From the NCBI GenBank assembly GCA_009993045.1, contig JAACUG010000065.1, positions 1-60,425 of the forward strand: a stretch of 60,425 nt of DNA, given 5' to 3'. Positions within the stretch are counted from its first letter, which is position 1; each line of letters starts with the position of its first letter. The position numbers were made by a program, and so were the translations under genes. Below, in pieces: positions 8,667 through 18,709 of the stretch. A model generated the notes under the pieces. It was not told the DNA's origin. It saw only the letters and a program-made list of their open reading frames with translations, and ran no database searches. The DNA is from Cyanobacteria bacterium CG_2015-22_32_23. Its GTDB lineage: Bacteria; Cyanobacteriota; Cyanobacteriia; Cyanobacteriales; Cyanobacteriaceae.

Positions 8667-9284
8667 TTATCCTTGTTTTTCTACTTGATTAAATTCCAAT
8701 TCTACGGGAGTATCTCGCCCAAAGATTGATAATAGTGCTTTCAGTTTACTTCTTTCTGTACTAACTTCAATTACTTCTCCTGCAAAATCTTTAAATGGAC
8801 CAGATAATACAACAATCTTATCTCCTACCTGCATATCAATTTTGACTACAGGTTCGGCATCATCCATTTGTTTGAAAATGCGGTCAACTTCTGAGTGGGA
8901 TAATGGCATTGGTTTTACATGACCTCTACCTCTACCTACAGCTCGTCGTTGTTCTGCTCCTACAAAGTTAATTACATTAGAAGTATTTTTTACCATTTGC
9001 CAAGCATCATCATCTAAGATCATTTGCACTAGCACATAACCGGGTAACACTTTCTCTTCTCCGTGATAGCGACTGCCATCTTTTCGGACTTTTACAGTGG
9101 GACTTTGAGGTATCCGTATATCTAAAACACGATCACCGAGGTTAAAGCTATTTACTCTTTGTTCGATGTCGGTTTTAACTTTTTTTTCGCAACCCGCTGC
9201 TACCTGTACAACATACCAACGGGGTTTTCCCACGGCTACTTTTTTAGGAGTTGATTCAGGTTCATTCTCAGGAGTAAAACTCAT
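8667..9284 (-). CDS. nusG: Transcription termination/antitermination factor NusG
   Basis: A 205-residue protein with the NGN domain (about residues 20-130: WYVVQVAAGCEKKVKTDIEQ, then LPGYVLVQMILDDDAWQMVKN) and a C-terminal KOW domain (about 150-200: VGDKIVVLSGPFKDFAGEV). NusG binds RNA polymerase and links elongation to Rho and the ribosome. The first 20 residues are a short Glu/Pro-rich extension. Its start codon overlaps the secE stop by one base (TAATG), so the two genes are probably translationally coupled. Confidence 0.97.
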   Translation of the reverse strand: MSFTPENEPESTPKKVAVGKPRWYVVQVAAGCEKKVKTDIEQRVNSFNLGDRVLDIRIPQSPTVKVRKDGSRYHGEEKVLPGYVLVQMILDDDAWQMVKNTSNVINFVGAEQRRAVGRGRGHVKPMPLSHSEVDRIFKQMDDAEPVVKIDMQVGDKIVVLSGPFKDFAGEVIEVSTERSKLKALLSIFGRDTPVELEFNQVEKQG

Positions 9285-9523
9285 TAAAACACCTTCCCTG
9301 CAGCCCAGCCAAATATTTTATCTACGAGATAAATCAAACTAGCTACCAGAGCAACCATTAAAATTACCGCAAGAGACTCACTAAGTAGTTGTTGACGGGA
9401 AGGCCAAACAACCTTAGCCAATTCTTGCTTAGTTTCCTCTACAAAATTAGCTTGAGTCAAACTATTATTTTGAGAGTCAGACGGAGTAATGTTTTTCTCC
9501 TTGACAGTTTCTTTATTTGCCAC
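9284..9523 (-). CDS. secE: Preprotein translocase subunit SecE
   Basis: A 79-residue short SecE with a single transmembrane segment near residues 50-70 (SLAVILMVALVASLIYLVD). It is preceded by the conserved amphipathic region FVEETKQELAKVVWPSRQQLL. It is an essential partner of SecY in the translocon of the plasma and thylakoid membranes. Its position directly upstream of nusG and after tRNA-Trp is the classical bacterial and cyanobacterial order, which supports the call despite the short length. Confidence 0.95.
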   Translation of the reverse strand: MANKETVKEKNITPSDSQNNSLTQANFVEETKQELAKVVWPSRQQLLSESLAVILMVALVASLIYLVDKIFGWAAGKVF

Positions 9524-9632
9524 GATAATTCCCTCATTAATAGACGTTTCTTTGTGATTATGACCAGCAAAACCACTATTTAGTCTCTATTATAGAGTTA
9601 TTTCACTACATAATTATCTTTTGTTAGACCAA

Positions 9633-9705
9633 CACGCCCTAGAGGACTCGAACCTCTGACATTCGGTTTTGGAGACCGACGTTCTACCAACTGAACTAAA
9701 GGCGT
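9633..9705 (-). tRNA. trnW: tRNA-Trp (CCA anticodon)
   Basis: The 73-nt minus-strand sequence folds as a cloverleaf. The acceptor stem ACGCCTT pairs with AGGGCGT (one T-G pair) and the discriminator base is G. The D-loop contains AGTTCAGTTGGTAGA, the anticodon loop CTCCAAA gives anticodon CCA, and the T-arm is GTCAGAGGTTCGAGTCCTCT-like. No CCA end is encoded. It sits between rplS and secE, a common position. Confidence 0.97.
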
Positions 9706-9869
9706 ATATCTAAATAATATAACTTTTTTGATTAAATTTTGTCAAGTATTAGAAAATATTAACCTGTTTATAGTTAGTTGGAACTAAACTTCAAGATAGT
9801 AGTTATAACAGTTATACTTTTTGTTTCACTTAGAGTGTTGTACTAAAGTATGTAAATATAATAGAGAAA

Positions 9870-10268
9870 CTATTTTGCTTTAACCTTACTCCCTTCAATG
9901 GGGCGATCAAAACGTTGTTTAATACGGGTAGCTTTACCGACTCTATCTCTGAGGTAGTACAATTTTGCTCTTCTGACTTTACCACGACGAATTACGAGAA
10001 TGTTAGCGACGACGGGAGAATTAATCATAAAGACTCTTTCTACGCCAACACCTTGAAAAACTCGTCTCACGGTAATTGTTTCGTTGATACCGCCATTACG
10101 CATGGCAATAATTGTTCCCTCAAAGGGTTGTATTCTTTCTTTACCACCCTCTTGAATGCGTACACCTATTTTTACGGTGTCGCCGATATTGATCGATGGT
10201 AATGTGCCTTTGTCTTTCAGATAACCAGCTTCAATGGACTCGATTATCGCTTTTGCATTTATAGACAT
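9870..10268 (-). CDS. rplS: 50S ribosomal protein L19
   Basis: A 132-residue L19 protein, slightly longer than the roughly 115-120 of many bacteria because of a basic C-terminal tail ([16 protein letters not shown]). The L19 core is clear: [20 protein letters not shown] near residues 50-70, the motif [19 protein letters not shown], and [16 protein letters not shown]. The protein lies at the 30S-50S interface. Its stop is 164 bp upstream of the tRNA-Trp gene on the same strand. Confidence 0.97.
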   Translation of the reverse strand: MSINAKAIIESIEAGYLKDKGTLPSINIGDTVKIGVRIQEGGKERIQPFEGTIIAMRNGGINETITVRRVFQGVGVERVFMINSPVVANILVIRRGKVRRAKLYYLRDRVGKATRIKQRFDRPIEGSKVKAK

Positions 10269-10567
10269 GGAGATTTATTACTCAAAAACTCACAATTGTC
10301 CATAATAACTTTTAAGTGGATCTCTTGTCAATATCTATTTTTTGACTATTTTAACCTGAGTGAACCATAAAATTTTCGGAGGGTAAAGGGTAAAGGGTAA
10401 AGGGTAAAGGGTAAAGGGCAATGAAATTAAAATTGACTCAAACTATTTAATTTTCAAAATTTATTTATTATTCACAAATGATTTAAAGATTGCTATAGAT
10501 AATTTATGATAGGAAAACTATTTATTCCGATAACATCAATATTTTTCTTGAAGGTGAATATCTTATT
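10269..10567. other. Intergenic region between rplS and the FIST gene
   Basis: About 300 bp between divergently transcribed genes, so both promoters should lie here. The only clear structure is the GGGTAAA heptamer array, listed separately. The rest is A+T-rich without a recognisable gene or RNA. Confidence 0.5.
10381..10420. repeat. Tandem heptamer repeat (GGGTAAA)n
   Basis: Five perfect GGGTAAA units (10381-10415) are followed by a diverged GGGCA. Short tandem heptamers of this kind are known from cyanobacterial intergenic DNA. The copy number may vary between strains. Confidence 0.9.
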
Positions 10568-11815
10568 ATGTCAAATCAAATTCAGTGGATAAATGCTTTG
10601 TCAAAAAATGCGTCTTTAGAAAAAGCCATTGATGAAGTAGTGACTAAAATAAAGGCAAAGTTAACTACAACTCCTCATCTGGGGATTATATTTATTTCTT
10701 CAGTTTTTGCTAGTGATTATCCTCGACTGATGCCCATTTTATTAGATAAATTATCATTACCTTGTGTTATTGGTTGCGGGGGGGGTGCAATTGTGGGGAT
10801 GAAAAATGATCATCAACCTCAAGAAATTGAGGGAAGTCCAGCTTTGAGTTTAACAGTAGCGACTCTTCCTGATGTTCAAATTACTCCTTTTTATGTCACG
10901 GCACAGGATTTACCTGATTTAGATAGCTCTCCCACTCAATGGTGTAAGATGATTGGTGTAGCCACAGAAAAACAACCCCATTTTATTCTTTTATCGGATG
11001 CTTTTTCCGCTAAAATCAATGAGCTATTAGAAGGTTTAGATTTTGCTTATCCAGGGGCAACTAAAGTCGGTGGTTTAGCAAGTGCTAGTACTATGGGCGT
11101 GGGTAGTGGTTTATTTTATTTTAATGGAGATCATGAGCAAAAATCTTTTTTCACTCAAGGTACTGTAGGAGTAGCTCTTAGCGGTAATATTAAGATTCAA
11201 TCCATCGTCGCCCAAGGTTGTCGCCCCATTGGTAATATTTATCAAGTTACTAAGGCTGAAAAAAATATTATTCTCGAAATGACTGACAATGTTGGTAAAA
11301 CCGATAATCCTCTAACTTTATTACGACAGTTAATTGCTAATCTTAGCAAAGAAGATCAAGATTTAGCTCAATATTCTTTATTTATGGGCATTGCCAGAGA
11401 TGAGTTTAAATTACAGTTAAAACTAGGGGATTTTTTAATCCGTAACCTTGTCGGTGTTGATCCTAAATACGGTGCGATCGCCGTAGGTGACAAAATTCGG
11501 GCAGGGCAAAGGATTCGTTTTCACTTAAGGGATGCAAAGGCTTCTGCTGATGATTTAGAAACTTTATTGACTAATTATCGTAACGAAAATTCTGATAATG
11601 TTTCATCTATTGGTGCATTAATCTTTTCTTGTTTAGGTAGAGGAGAGGGATTGTATGGAAAACCTAATTTTGACTCTGAATTATTTTCTGATTATGTGAG
11701 GAATATTCCCCTATCAGGCTTTTTTTGTAATGGTGAAATTGGCCCTGTAGCAGGTAATACTTTTCTACATGGTTATACTTCCGTTTTTGGAATTTTTTCT
11801 CAATTACATCAATAA
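10568..11815 (+). CDS. FIST domain signal-sensing protein
   Basis: A 415-residue cytoplasmic protein with the FIST N domain (about residues 35-235) and FIST C domain (about 245-390). Landmarks are GIIFISSVFASDYPRLMP, the glycine-rich VIGCGGGAIVGM, YPGATKVGGLASAS, GTVGVALSGNIKIQSIVAQGCRPIG and the C-terminal CLGRGEGLYGKPNFDS with PLSGFFCNGEIGPV. FIST domains are predicted ligand sensors, proposed for small molecules such as amino acids, and are usually tied to kinases, chemotaxis or cyclic-di-GMP enzymes. This copy is a stand-alone gene with no output domain, so its signalling partner is unknown. Confidence 0.88.
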   Translation: MSNQIQWINALSKNASLEKAIDEVVTKIKAKLTTTPHLGIIFISSVFASDYPRLMPILLDKLSLPCVIGCGGGAIVGMKNDHQPQEIEGSPALSLTVATLPDVQITPFYVTAQDLPDLDSSPTQWCKMIGVATEKQPHFILLSDAFSAKINELLEGLDFAYPGATKVGGLASASTMGVGSGLFYFNGDHEQKSFFTQGTVGVALSGNIKIQSIVAQGCRPIGNIYQVTKAEKNIILEMTDNVGKTDNPLTLLRQLIANLSKEDQDLAQYSLFMGIARDEFKLQLKLGDFLIRNLVGVDPKYGAIAVGDKIRAGQRIRFHLRDAKASADDLETLLTNYRNENSDNVSSIGALIFSCLGRGEGLYGKPNFDSELFSDYVRNIPLSGFFCNGEIGPVAGNTFLHGYTSVFGIFSQLHQ

Positions 11816-11845
11816 AAGTTACCCACTACTATCCCTCATTAAATA

Positions 11846-12187
11846 TCAACCGGGTGGCCATTGCATTTGGCGATCGCCTAAAATATGTAAATGAAGATGA
11901 TCAACGGTTTGTCCTCCATCGTTACCATTATTAATTACAATACGATAACCATTAGAAAGATTGGCATTGGCGGCCACTTTTTTAACGGTTAATAGTAAAT
12001 GTCCTAATAATGTTTGATCATCATCTAGGGCGGTGTCAATACACTTAATCAATTGTTTAGGAATAAGGAGAATATGAGTAGGTGCTTGAGGATTAATATC
12101 AGTAAAAGCTAAACATAAATCATCTTCATAAACAATATTAGCTGGAATTTCTCGACGAATAATTTTACTAAAAATAGTTTCACTCAT
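11846..12187 (-). CDS. HIT family protein (HinT-type nucleotide phosphoramidase)
   Basis: A 113-residue protein of typical HinT length. The histidine-triad motif appears as [10 protein letters not shown] near residues 94-103, and the N-terminal [20 protein letters not shown] segment is characteristic. Family members hydrolyse purine nucleoside phosphoramidates such as AMP-lysine. It starts 9 bp after the stop of the DUF1823 gene on the same strand, so the two are probably cotranscribed. Confidence 0.95.
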   Translation of the reverse strand: MSETIFSKIIRREIPANIVYEDDLCLAFTDINPQAPTHILLIPKQLIKCIDTALDDDQTLLGHLLLTVKKVAANANLSNGYRIVINNGNDGGQTVDHLHLHILGDRQMQWPPG

Positions 12188-12196
12188 AGGTTTAAT

Positions 12197-12574
12197 TTAA
12201 CATTCTAAATTATGGATTTTTCTATAGCCTAATAACCAATTTGCGATGGTAGCTCGACGGGTTTGAGGAGGTCCAAATTCACCTATTTTATAACCCTTAA
12301 AACCTAATTCTTCTTTTAATAGTTGTTTATTTTCAGGAAGAATTGAGCGAGTTAACTTGACATTGGGGGGGCGATTAGCTATAAAATCTGGGGGGCTAGG
12401 ATACTCTTGTTTCCAAGATTCTTCTAATTGAGAAATATCCCATGTTTGATTAACTGAATCGTAACGATAACCTAAACAATACCAGACTAATTTATTAACA
12501 AGATCGTTGTCTAATTTTTCGTCAATGATTTGCCAAATAGTATCATTATTAAGAGGTGGTAAATTCTCTAACAT
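12197..12574 (-). CDS. DUF1823 family protein
   Basis: A 125-residue soluble protein without signal peptide or membrane segment. The sequence (LNDDTIWQIIDEKL-like start, VNKLVWYCLGYRYD, WKQEYPSPPDFIANRPPNVKLTRSI and FGPPQTRRATIANWLL, quoted in pieces) fits DUF1823, a family found in cyanobacteria and plants with no assigned function. It is the first gene of a two-gene unit with the HIT protein. The family call rests on recognition of these conserved blocks. Confidence 0.72.
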   Translation of the reverse strand: MLENLPPLNNDTIWQIIDEKLDNDLVNKLVWYCLGYRYDSVNQTWDISQLEESWKQEYPSPPDFIANRPPNVKLTRSILPENKQLLKEELGFKGYKIGEFGPPQTRRATIANWLLGYRKIHNLEC

Positions 12575-12692
12575 CTTGTTTTATTTTCTCCTAAAAAGGG
12601 AAGATTTTTTGATCTAATTAATAATAGATTATTCCCTTGATAAAAATAACTTTAACTAATTTAATTATCAATTATGAAAAGTCAATTGTCAA

Positions 12693-13538
12693 TTATTTTT
12701 CGACGTCGCTAAGATTAAAAATAAACGGCACATTTCCGCCACTTCCACTACCATTAGTTACTAATACTTTTGGCATTTGAGCGCCACCAAAACGCCATGC
12801 TTCAATGGCTTCTTTTTGCAAGACTAGATTACCCCCTTGATTATTTAATGTTTCAGCGAGTAATCTTTGGGCTTCTGCTTTACCTTTAGCTCGATTAATG
12901 TCGGCTTGGGCTTGTTGTTCGGCTTCTTGAGCGATGTAAACTGCTCGTTGCGCCCGTTGTTCAGCAATTTGTTTTTCTTCTACAGCTCTAGCAAATTCAG
13001 GGGAAAAAGTCAAGTCAACAACACTGGTATCTAAAACAATAATACCGTATTTTTCTAAACGACCATTAAGGGCTTGATCAAAATCATCTTTTAATTCCGT
13101 ACGTTTAGTAATAGCCTCTTCTACGGTACGTTTAGCGGCTGCTACTTTAAAAGATTCTTGGGTTTGAGGTGCAATAATTTTAGAAACAATATTCTGTAAT
13201 GTGCCTTGTGTTCTTCTTATGTTTACTACTTTTAAAGGATCAAGACGGAAATTAATGGCAAAACTAGCGGTTAAATTTTGTAAGTCTTTTGTGGAACTTT
13301 GAGCAGGGACTTCAAATTTTTGCACTGTTACGTCATAAATATCTACCGTTGAAATAACAGGAGGCTTGAAGTGGATTCCTTCTAATAAAGCACCATCTTG
13401 AGCTTTTCCGAGAATACTTAATACTCCTGTTTGTCCTGGGTTAATGATAATAAATGAATTAAAGCCTACAAAAACTAATAAAGCGGCTAAAATTCCTCCA
13501 ATTAAGTTAGATATACTGGCGGTTACTTGACGACTCAA
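12693..13538 (-). CDS. phb: Prohibitin/SPFH domain membrane protein
   Basis: A 281-residue protein with one N-terminal membrane segment (about residues 10-32) and an SPFH/prohibitin domain (about 30-215): IINPGQTGVLSILGKAQDG, GIHFKPPVISTVDIYDVTVQ and LDTSVVDLTFSPEFARAVEEKQIAEQRAQRA. The last part is the start of a long Ala/Gln/Glu-rich helical region. Prohibitins form ring-like membrane assemblies and often act with the FtsH protease; the cyanobacterial homologues have no settled function. It is divergent from the phytoene desaturase gene, with about 220 bp between the starts. Confidence 0.92.
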   Translation of the reverse strand: MSRQVTASISNLIGGILAALLVFVGFNSFIIINPGQTGVLSILGKAQDGALLEGIHFKPPVISTVDIYDVTVQKFEVPAQSSTKDLQNLTASFAINFRLDPLKVVNIRRTQGTLQNIVSKIIAPQTQESFKVAAAKRTVEEAITKRTELKDDFDQALNGRLEKYGIIVLDTSVVDLTFSPEFARAVEEKQIAEQRAQRAVYIAQEAEQQAQADINRAKGKAEAQRLLAETLNNQGGNLVLQKEAIEAWRFGGAQMPKVLVTNGSGSGGNVPFIFNLSDVEK

Positions 13539-13755
13539 TTTTTTAGACTCCTAATTTATAACAATTGATACAATTTACCTTATTGTAACGGAGATTTTAC
13601 TTCTATTCTGAAATTTAACGGGTGATTCCATCAAGGCGATCGCAGATAAATAGGCTGAAAAATAAAGAAAAAGAAAAAATCTTAAAAAAATGTTACGAAA
13701 TGTGAAGAATTACTACTAAAATGATAAGGAGAAATAGTATAAAAGAAAAAAATAG

Positions 13756-15165
<1,410 letters not shown>

Positions 15166-15288
15166 ATTAATTACAGATAAATATAACCATGACAGAATAT
15201 TTCTTGTCTTGACCAATAATTCTCTCAAATACTGAGAAAATTTATGATTCTTGGATTACCTACCATAAACTATCAAATTATTGCTGAC

Positions 15289-15305
15289 GGTAGGCAATGC
15301 CTACC
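15289..15305. repeat. Perfect REP-like hairpin (GGTAGGCA-A-TGCCTACC)
   Basis: An 8-bp perfect inverted repeat with a one-base centre lies in the 269-bp gap between crtP and crtB. There is no U-tract after it, so it looks like a small dispersed palindrome rather than a terminator. The rest of the gap shows no gene. Confidence 0.6.
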
Positions 15306-15434
15306 CTAGGTTTATCTTATTTCGTCTTTCTATAATTAGTGATAAAAATTGCTCAGAAAGTGAGACAATACTGTAGAATCGTCATTATTCTTATTTTTAT
15401 ATATAATCTTAGCTAACTATTTCAGCAGGGATGA

Positions 15435-16364
15435 ATGCTGCAACTGCATAAAAAATTACAACCGAAACAACCCCTAGCCTCTCCAGAGGAATCCTATGAA
15501 TACTGTCGTCAGGTGACTGCTAAGTATTCTAAAACATTTTATTTAGGTACTTTATTAATGCCTAAAGAAAAAAGAAGTGCCATTTGGGCTATATATGTCT
15601 GGTGTCGGCGTACCGATGAATTAGTGGATGGCCCTCAAGCCCAGTTAACGACTCCTGAAACCCTTGATTTATGGGAGAAACAGCTAGAATCAGTATTTGC
15701 AGGGCAACCTATCGATGATCCTGATGTGGCTTTAGTGGATACCCTCACACGTTTCCCTATGGATATTCAACCCTTTCGGGATATGATTGCTGGGCAAAGA
15801 ATGGACTTATACCGTAATCGTTATGAGACTTTCGAGGATTTAAAACTCTATTGTTATCGTGTTGCTGGTACTGTAGGATTAATGTCTTCTTCTGTACTGG
15901 GAATTGATAATAATTATCTCAATGCTCCTTGGTATAATAATTCAGTATATATCCCCAAAGAAGAAGCCATCGCCCTAGGTATTGCTAATCAATTAACGAA
16001 TATTCTCCGAGATGTGGGAGAAGATAGAGGCAGAAATCGAATTTATTTACCTTTGGAAGATTTAGCTAAATTTAATTACACCGAAGAAGAGTTATTTAAA
16101 GGAGTAATAGATGATCGTTGGTGTAACTTAATGCAATTCCAAATTGATCGAGCAAAGGAATATTATGAATCCGCAGAAAGAGGTATTAAGGCGTTAAATT
16201 CTGATGGACGTTGGCCTGTTTGGTCTGCTTTAATGTTATATCAAGGGATATTAGATATTATTGCCAAAAATAACTATGACGTTTTTAATCGTCGTGCTTT
16301 TGTGCCTACTCCCAATAAAATGCTTTATTTACCCGTTGCGTGGTTAAGAGCGCAGGTTTTATGA
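15435..16364 (+). CDS. crtB: 15-cis-phytoene synthase
   Basis: A 309-residue squalene/phytoene synthase family enzyme that condenses two geranylgeranyl diphosphates to phytoene, the first committed step of carotenoid synthesis. Both aspartate-rich motifs are present: DELVD at residues 61-65 and DVGEDRGRNRIYLP in the second half. The RRTDELVDG and GTVGLMSSSVLG segments are typical. It follows crtP, the next enzyme in the pathway. The ATG at 15435 is used because the nearby ATG at 15431 stops after six codons. Confidence 0.97.
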   Translation: MLQLHKKLQPKQPLASPEESYEYCRQVTAKYSKTFYLGTLLMPKEKRSAIWAIYVWCRRTDELVDGPQAQLTTPETLDLWEKQLESVFAGQPIDDPDVALVDTLTRFPMDIQPFRDMIAGQRMDLYRNRYETFEDLKLYCYRVAGTVGLMSSSVLGIDNNYLNAPWYNNSVYIPKEEAIALGIANQLTNILRDVGEDRGRNRIYLPLEDLAKFNYTEEELFKGVIDDRWCNLMQFQIDRAKEYYESAERGIKALNSDGRWPVWSALMLYQGILDIIAKNNYDVFNRRAFVPTPNKMLYLPVAWLRAQVL

Positions 16365-16475
16365 AGTAACAATCTGAGTTAATCATAAATTTTTTATCAA
16401 GGTAAAAGGAGAAAGTAGCGGCTTAATATATTAAGCCCGTACAATTGACTAAACACTTTGATTTATAAGTATTTA

Positions 16476-16598
16476 ACCTGATACCCGATACCTGAAACCT
16501 GAAACCCGATACCCGATACCCGAAACCTGAAACCTGAAACCTGAAATCTGAAACCTGAAACCTGAAACCTGAAATCTGAAATCTGAAATCTGAAACCT
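16476..16598. repeat. 17-copy degenerate heptamer array (ACCTGAA family)
   Basis: Seventeen consecutive 7-bp units and a partial one lie between the converging crtB and lepB genes. Variants are ACCTGAA (most common), ATCTGAA, ACCCGAT, ACCCGAA and ACCTGAT. The order of variants suggests repeated local duplication, for example the run of three ATCTGAA units near the end. No coding potential or hairpin explains it. Confidence 0.95.
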
Positions 16599-16627
16599 AC
16601 CCTCACCAAAATACTATGAGGCAAACC

Positions 16628-17200
16628 CTAATTAATTTTACCAAAATGTTTGAGAGGCCAAAATGTAAAAATGGCCTTACCGATAATATTTTCTTGAGGT
16701 AAAAAACCCCAAATATGAGAGTCATTAGAATTATTACGATTATCTCCCATCACAAAAACATACCCTTTGGGAATTTCTATGGTGTCTAAACTATACTCAG
16801 GATTTTCAAAAATATATTCTTCTTTTGTTGCTATTCCGTTGACATAAACTATTCCTTCTTTTACCGCTACGGTTTCTTTTTCTTGGGCAATAATTCTTTT
16901 GATAAATGCTTGACTTGCGTCATATCCTAATACCTGTAACTGTGGCGGAGGAGTAAATACTACTATATCTTGATCTTTAGGTTTTGTAAAACGATAAGAA
17001 ACTTTTTCCACTACTAAGCGATCGCCAATATCAAGAGTGGGATACATAGACTCAGAAGGAATAAAACGAGGTTCGGCGATAAAAATTCGGATCAAAACCG
17101 CTAAAATTAATCCTATAATGACAATACCAAAATTTTCTTTAATTTGAGTCCAAAGAGGAATTTTTTGAGAGGAAATAGAAGTTTCGGTGGGTTTTGTCAT
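16628..17200 (-). CDS. lepB: Signal peptidase I
   Basis: A 190-residue membrane protease that removes Sec signal peptides. One N-terminal membrane anchor (about residues 25-42) is followed by box B PRFIPSESMYPTL with the nucleophilic Ser51, box C GDRLVVEKVSYRF, box D with the general base Lys101 in FIKRIIA, and box E YVFVMGDNRNNSNDSHIWG. The length matches the short cyanobacterial type. The cell has several secreted proteins in this window alone that would be substrates. Confidence 0.96.
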   Translation of the reverse strand: MTKPTETSISSQKIPLWTQIKENFGIVIIGLILAVLIRIFIAEPRFIPSESMYPTLDIGDRLVVEKVSYRFTKPKDQDIVVFTPPPQLQVLGYDASQAFIKRIIAQEKETVAVKEGIVYVNGIATKEEYIFENPEYSLDTIEIPKGYVFVMGDNRNNSNDSHIWGFLPQENIIGKAIFTFWPLKHFGKIN

Positions 17201-17349
17201 AGAAATTCAAACTATAATTTGCTGAAAAAAGGTTTTCCTGAAGACTAAGTTTTACTCTTATTCAGCTTTTGAAATTAAGATATTAACTTTATTTTGGGGG
17301 GGTGCAAACGAGGATAATAGATTTACTGTTTATCAACGTCTGCACGGAT

Positions 17350-17374
17350 AATTAACAATTAGCAATTAACAATC
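17350..17374. repeat. AATTAAC-type heptamer repeat upstream of lepB
   Basis: The run AATTAACAATTAGCAATTAA and the following CAATC are a short imperfect tandem of a 7-bp unit. Similar runs occur after several other genes in the window (near 39129, 44881, 53746 and 59121). Confidence 0.6.
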
Positions 17375-17435
17375 AAGAAGTAATAATATCTTAATTAATG
17401 TTCTCCTGTCAACTTTATCGCTTCCTAAAACAGTT

Positions 17436-18629
17436 TTATTCTGGTAATTTATATTGGGATACAATTTTTTGAGCATAATTAGGCACATGATCTGCTAGTT
17501 TTTCGGGGTAATTACGCTTAACATAGAGATAATTGCGAGTAAAATGAGAATCAATGGAGAAACGAGCATATTCTAACCCTTGAGGGCCAATTTTCTCGAT
17601 TACTACTCCCATAAGTTGTGCTGCCCACATAGGCAATGTTACGCCTTTATCATAAGCTGGAATACTATTTTGTACTGCTTGTTTGCGATCGCCTTTAGAC
17701 ATTACTGGTTGAGTATCAAGTTGATCATGAACTAAATTTAACATTTCTTGACCAGTGTCATTACGCACTACAATCCATTGCCAACCAAAAGGTGCGCCCA
17801 TATAACCTACAACTAAATCTGCCAAAGAATTGACATAATCAAAACAAGTCATACAAGAAGGAGCAAAAACATCTTTTAACTGGTTGGTTTTTAAGCCAAA
17901 GAAAGGTACTTTTTCCTCGCTACCATCTTCATGTTTAAAATGTACTCGAAAATCTTGCATAAATTCATAGGCAATAACAGTATCAGGGGATTTGCTGGTA
18001 GTTTCTAAAAATTTCTGTAAACCAGCACGGGTGACATTATCAACACAAGGAGTACCTAAAATATAAAGTTTTTCTAAACCTAATTTTTTTTCTACCGCGC
18101 GTAAGGCTTGAATTTGACAACCAACACCGATAACTAATAAGCGTTTCATCCCTGATTGCTCAATTTGTTCTAATACTGATAAATTGGGGGATAAAGTAGG
18201 CTTATTTACCCTTGCCCTTAAAATTTCGTCAGTGGTAGTGGCAATAATGGGTTTAGGTTGAAAACGATCATTTTCGCTACTTTGAACACATACAACCCCT
18301 TCTACTAGCCCTTGAGTTAACATTTCACAGGCGATGGTACTAACAATACCAGTCCATTGAGCTCCTTCGATGGGTTGTTTTTTCTTTGCCGACATCATCT
18401 GTTGATGGACTCCGAAATAAACGTCATACTCATTGTTTAAATCTCGACTACGACCATGGGCATCGGCTTCTAATTCAGCGATTTGTTGATTAATAAAAGC
18501 ACAGGCTTCTTTAACATAATGAATATAATAAGTATCACACAAGCCACATTCACTACATAAATCTTTGGCAGGGCGGCGACTACCTGATTTTAAGGCTTTA
18601 GCTTTTTGATGAGAAGTAATTCGAGTCAT
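17436..18629 (-). CDS. bciB: Coenzyme F420 hydrogenase/dehydrogenase beta-subunit family reductase (BciB-type divinyl chlorophyllide 8-vinyl reductase)
   Basis: About 397 residues starting from the ATG at 18629; a TTG nine codons earlier is open but less plausible. The N-terminal DLCSECGLCDTYYIHYVKEAC and the central TPCVDNVTRAGL and CMTCFDYVNSLADLVVGYMG segments provide the iron-sulfur and flavin-binding cysteines of the F420-dehydrogenase beta family. In cyanobacteria this family is the ferredoxin-dependent 3,8-divinyl (proto)chlorophyllide 8-vinyl reductase (BciB/CvrA), needed for normal monovinyl chlorophyll. The plant relative is 7-hydroxymethyl chlorophyll a reductase, which sequence alone does not fully exclude. 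Confidence 0.85.
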   Translation of the reverse strand: MTRITSHQKAKALKSGSRRPAKDLCSECGLCDTYYIHYVKEACAFINQQIAELEADAHGRSRDLNNEYDVYFGVHQQMMSAKKKQPIEGAQWTGIVSTIACEMLTQGLVEGVVCVQSSENDRFQPKPIIATTTDEILRARVNKPTLSPNLSVLEQIEQSGMKRLLVIGVGCQIQALRAVEKKLGLEKLYILGTPCVDNVTRAGLQKFLETTSKSPDTVIAYEFMQDFRVHFKHEDGSEEKVPFFGLKTNQLKDVFAPSCMTCFDYVNSLADLVVGYMGAPFGWQWIVVRNDTGQEMLNLVHDQLDTQPVMSKGDRKQAVQNSIPAYDKGVTLPMWAAQLMGVVIEKIGPQGLEYARFSIDSHFTRNYLYVKRNYPEKLADHVPNYAQKIVSQYKLPE

Positions 18630-18709
18630 TTTTATAATTCTTTTAGAGGTAATCAATAATTAAATTTCGCTTCTTTGGAAAATTTTACAATAAACTAGAG
18701 TTAAAAAAA

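Noticed and set aside
16476-16598. CRISPR array
   Set aside because: The 7-bp units are contiguous with no spacers, and no cas genes are present in the window.
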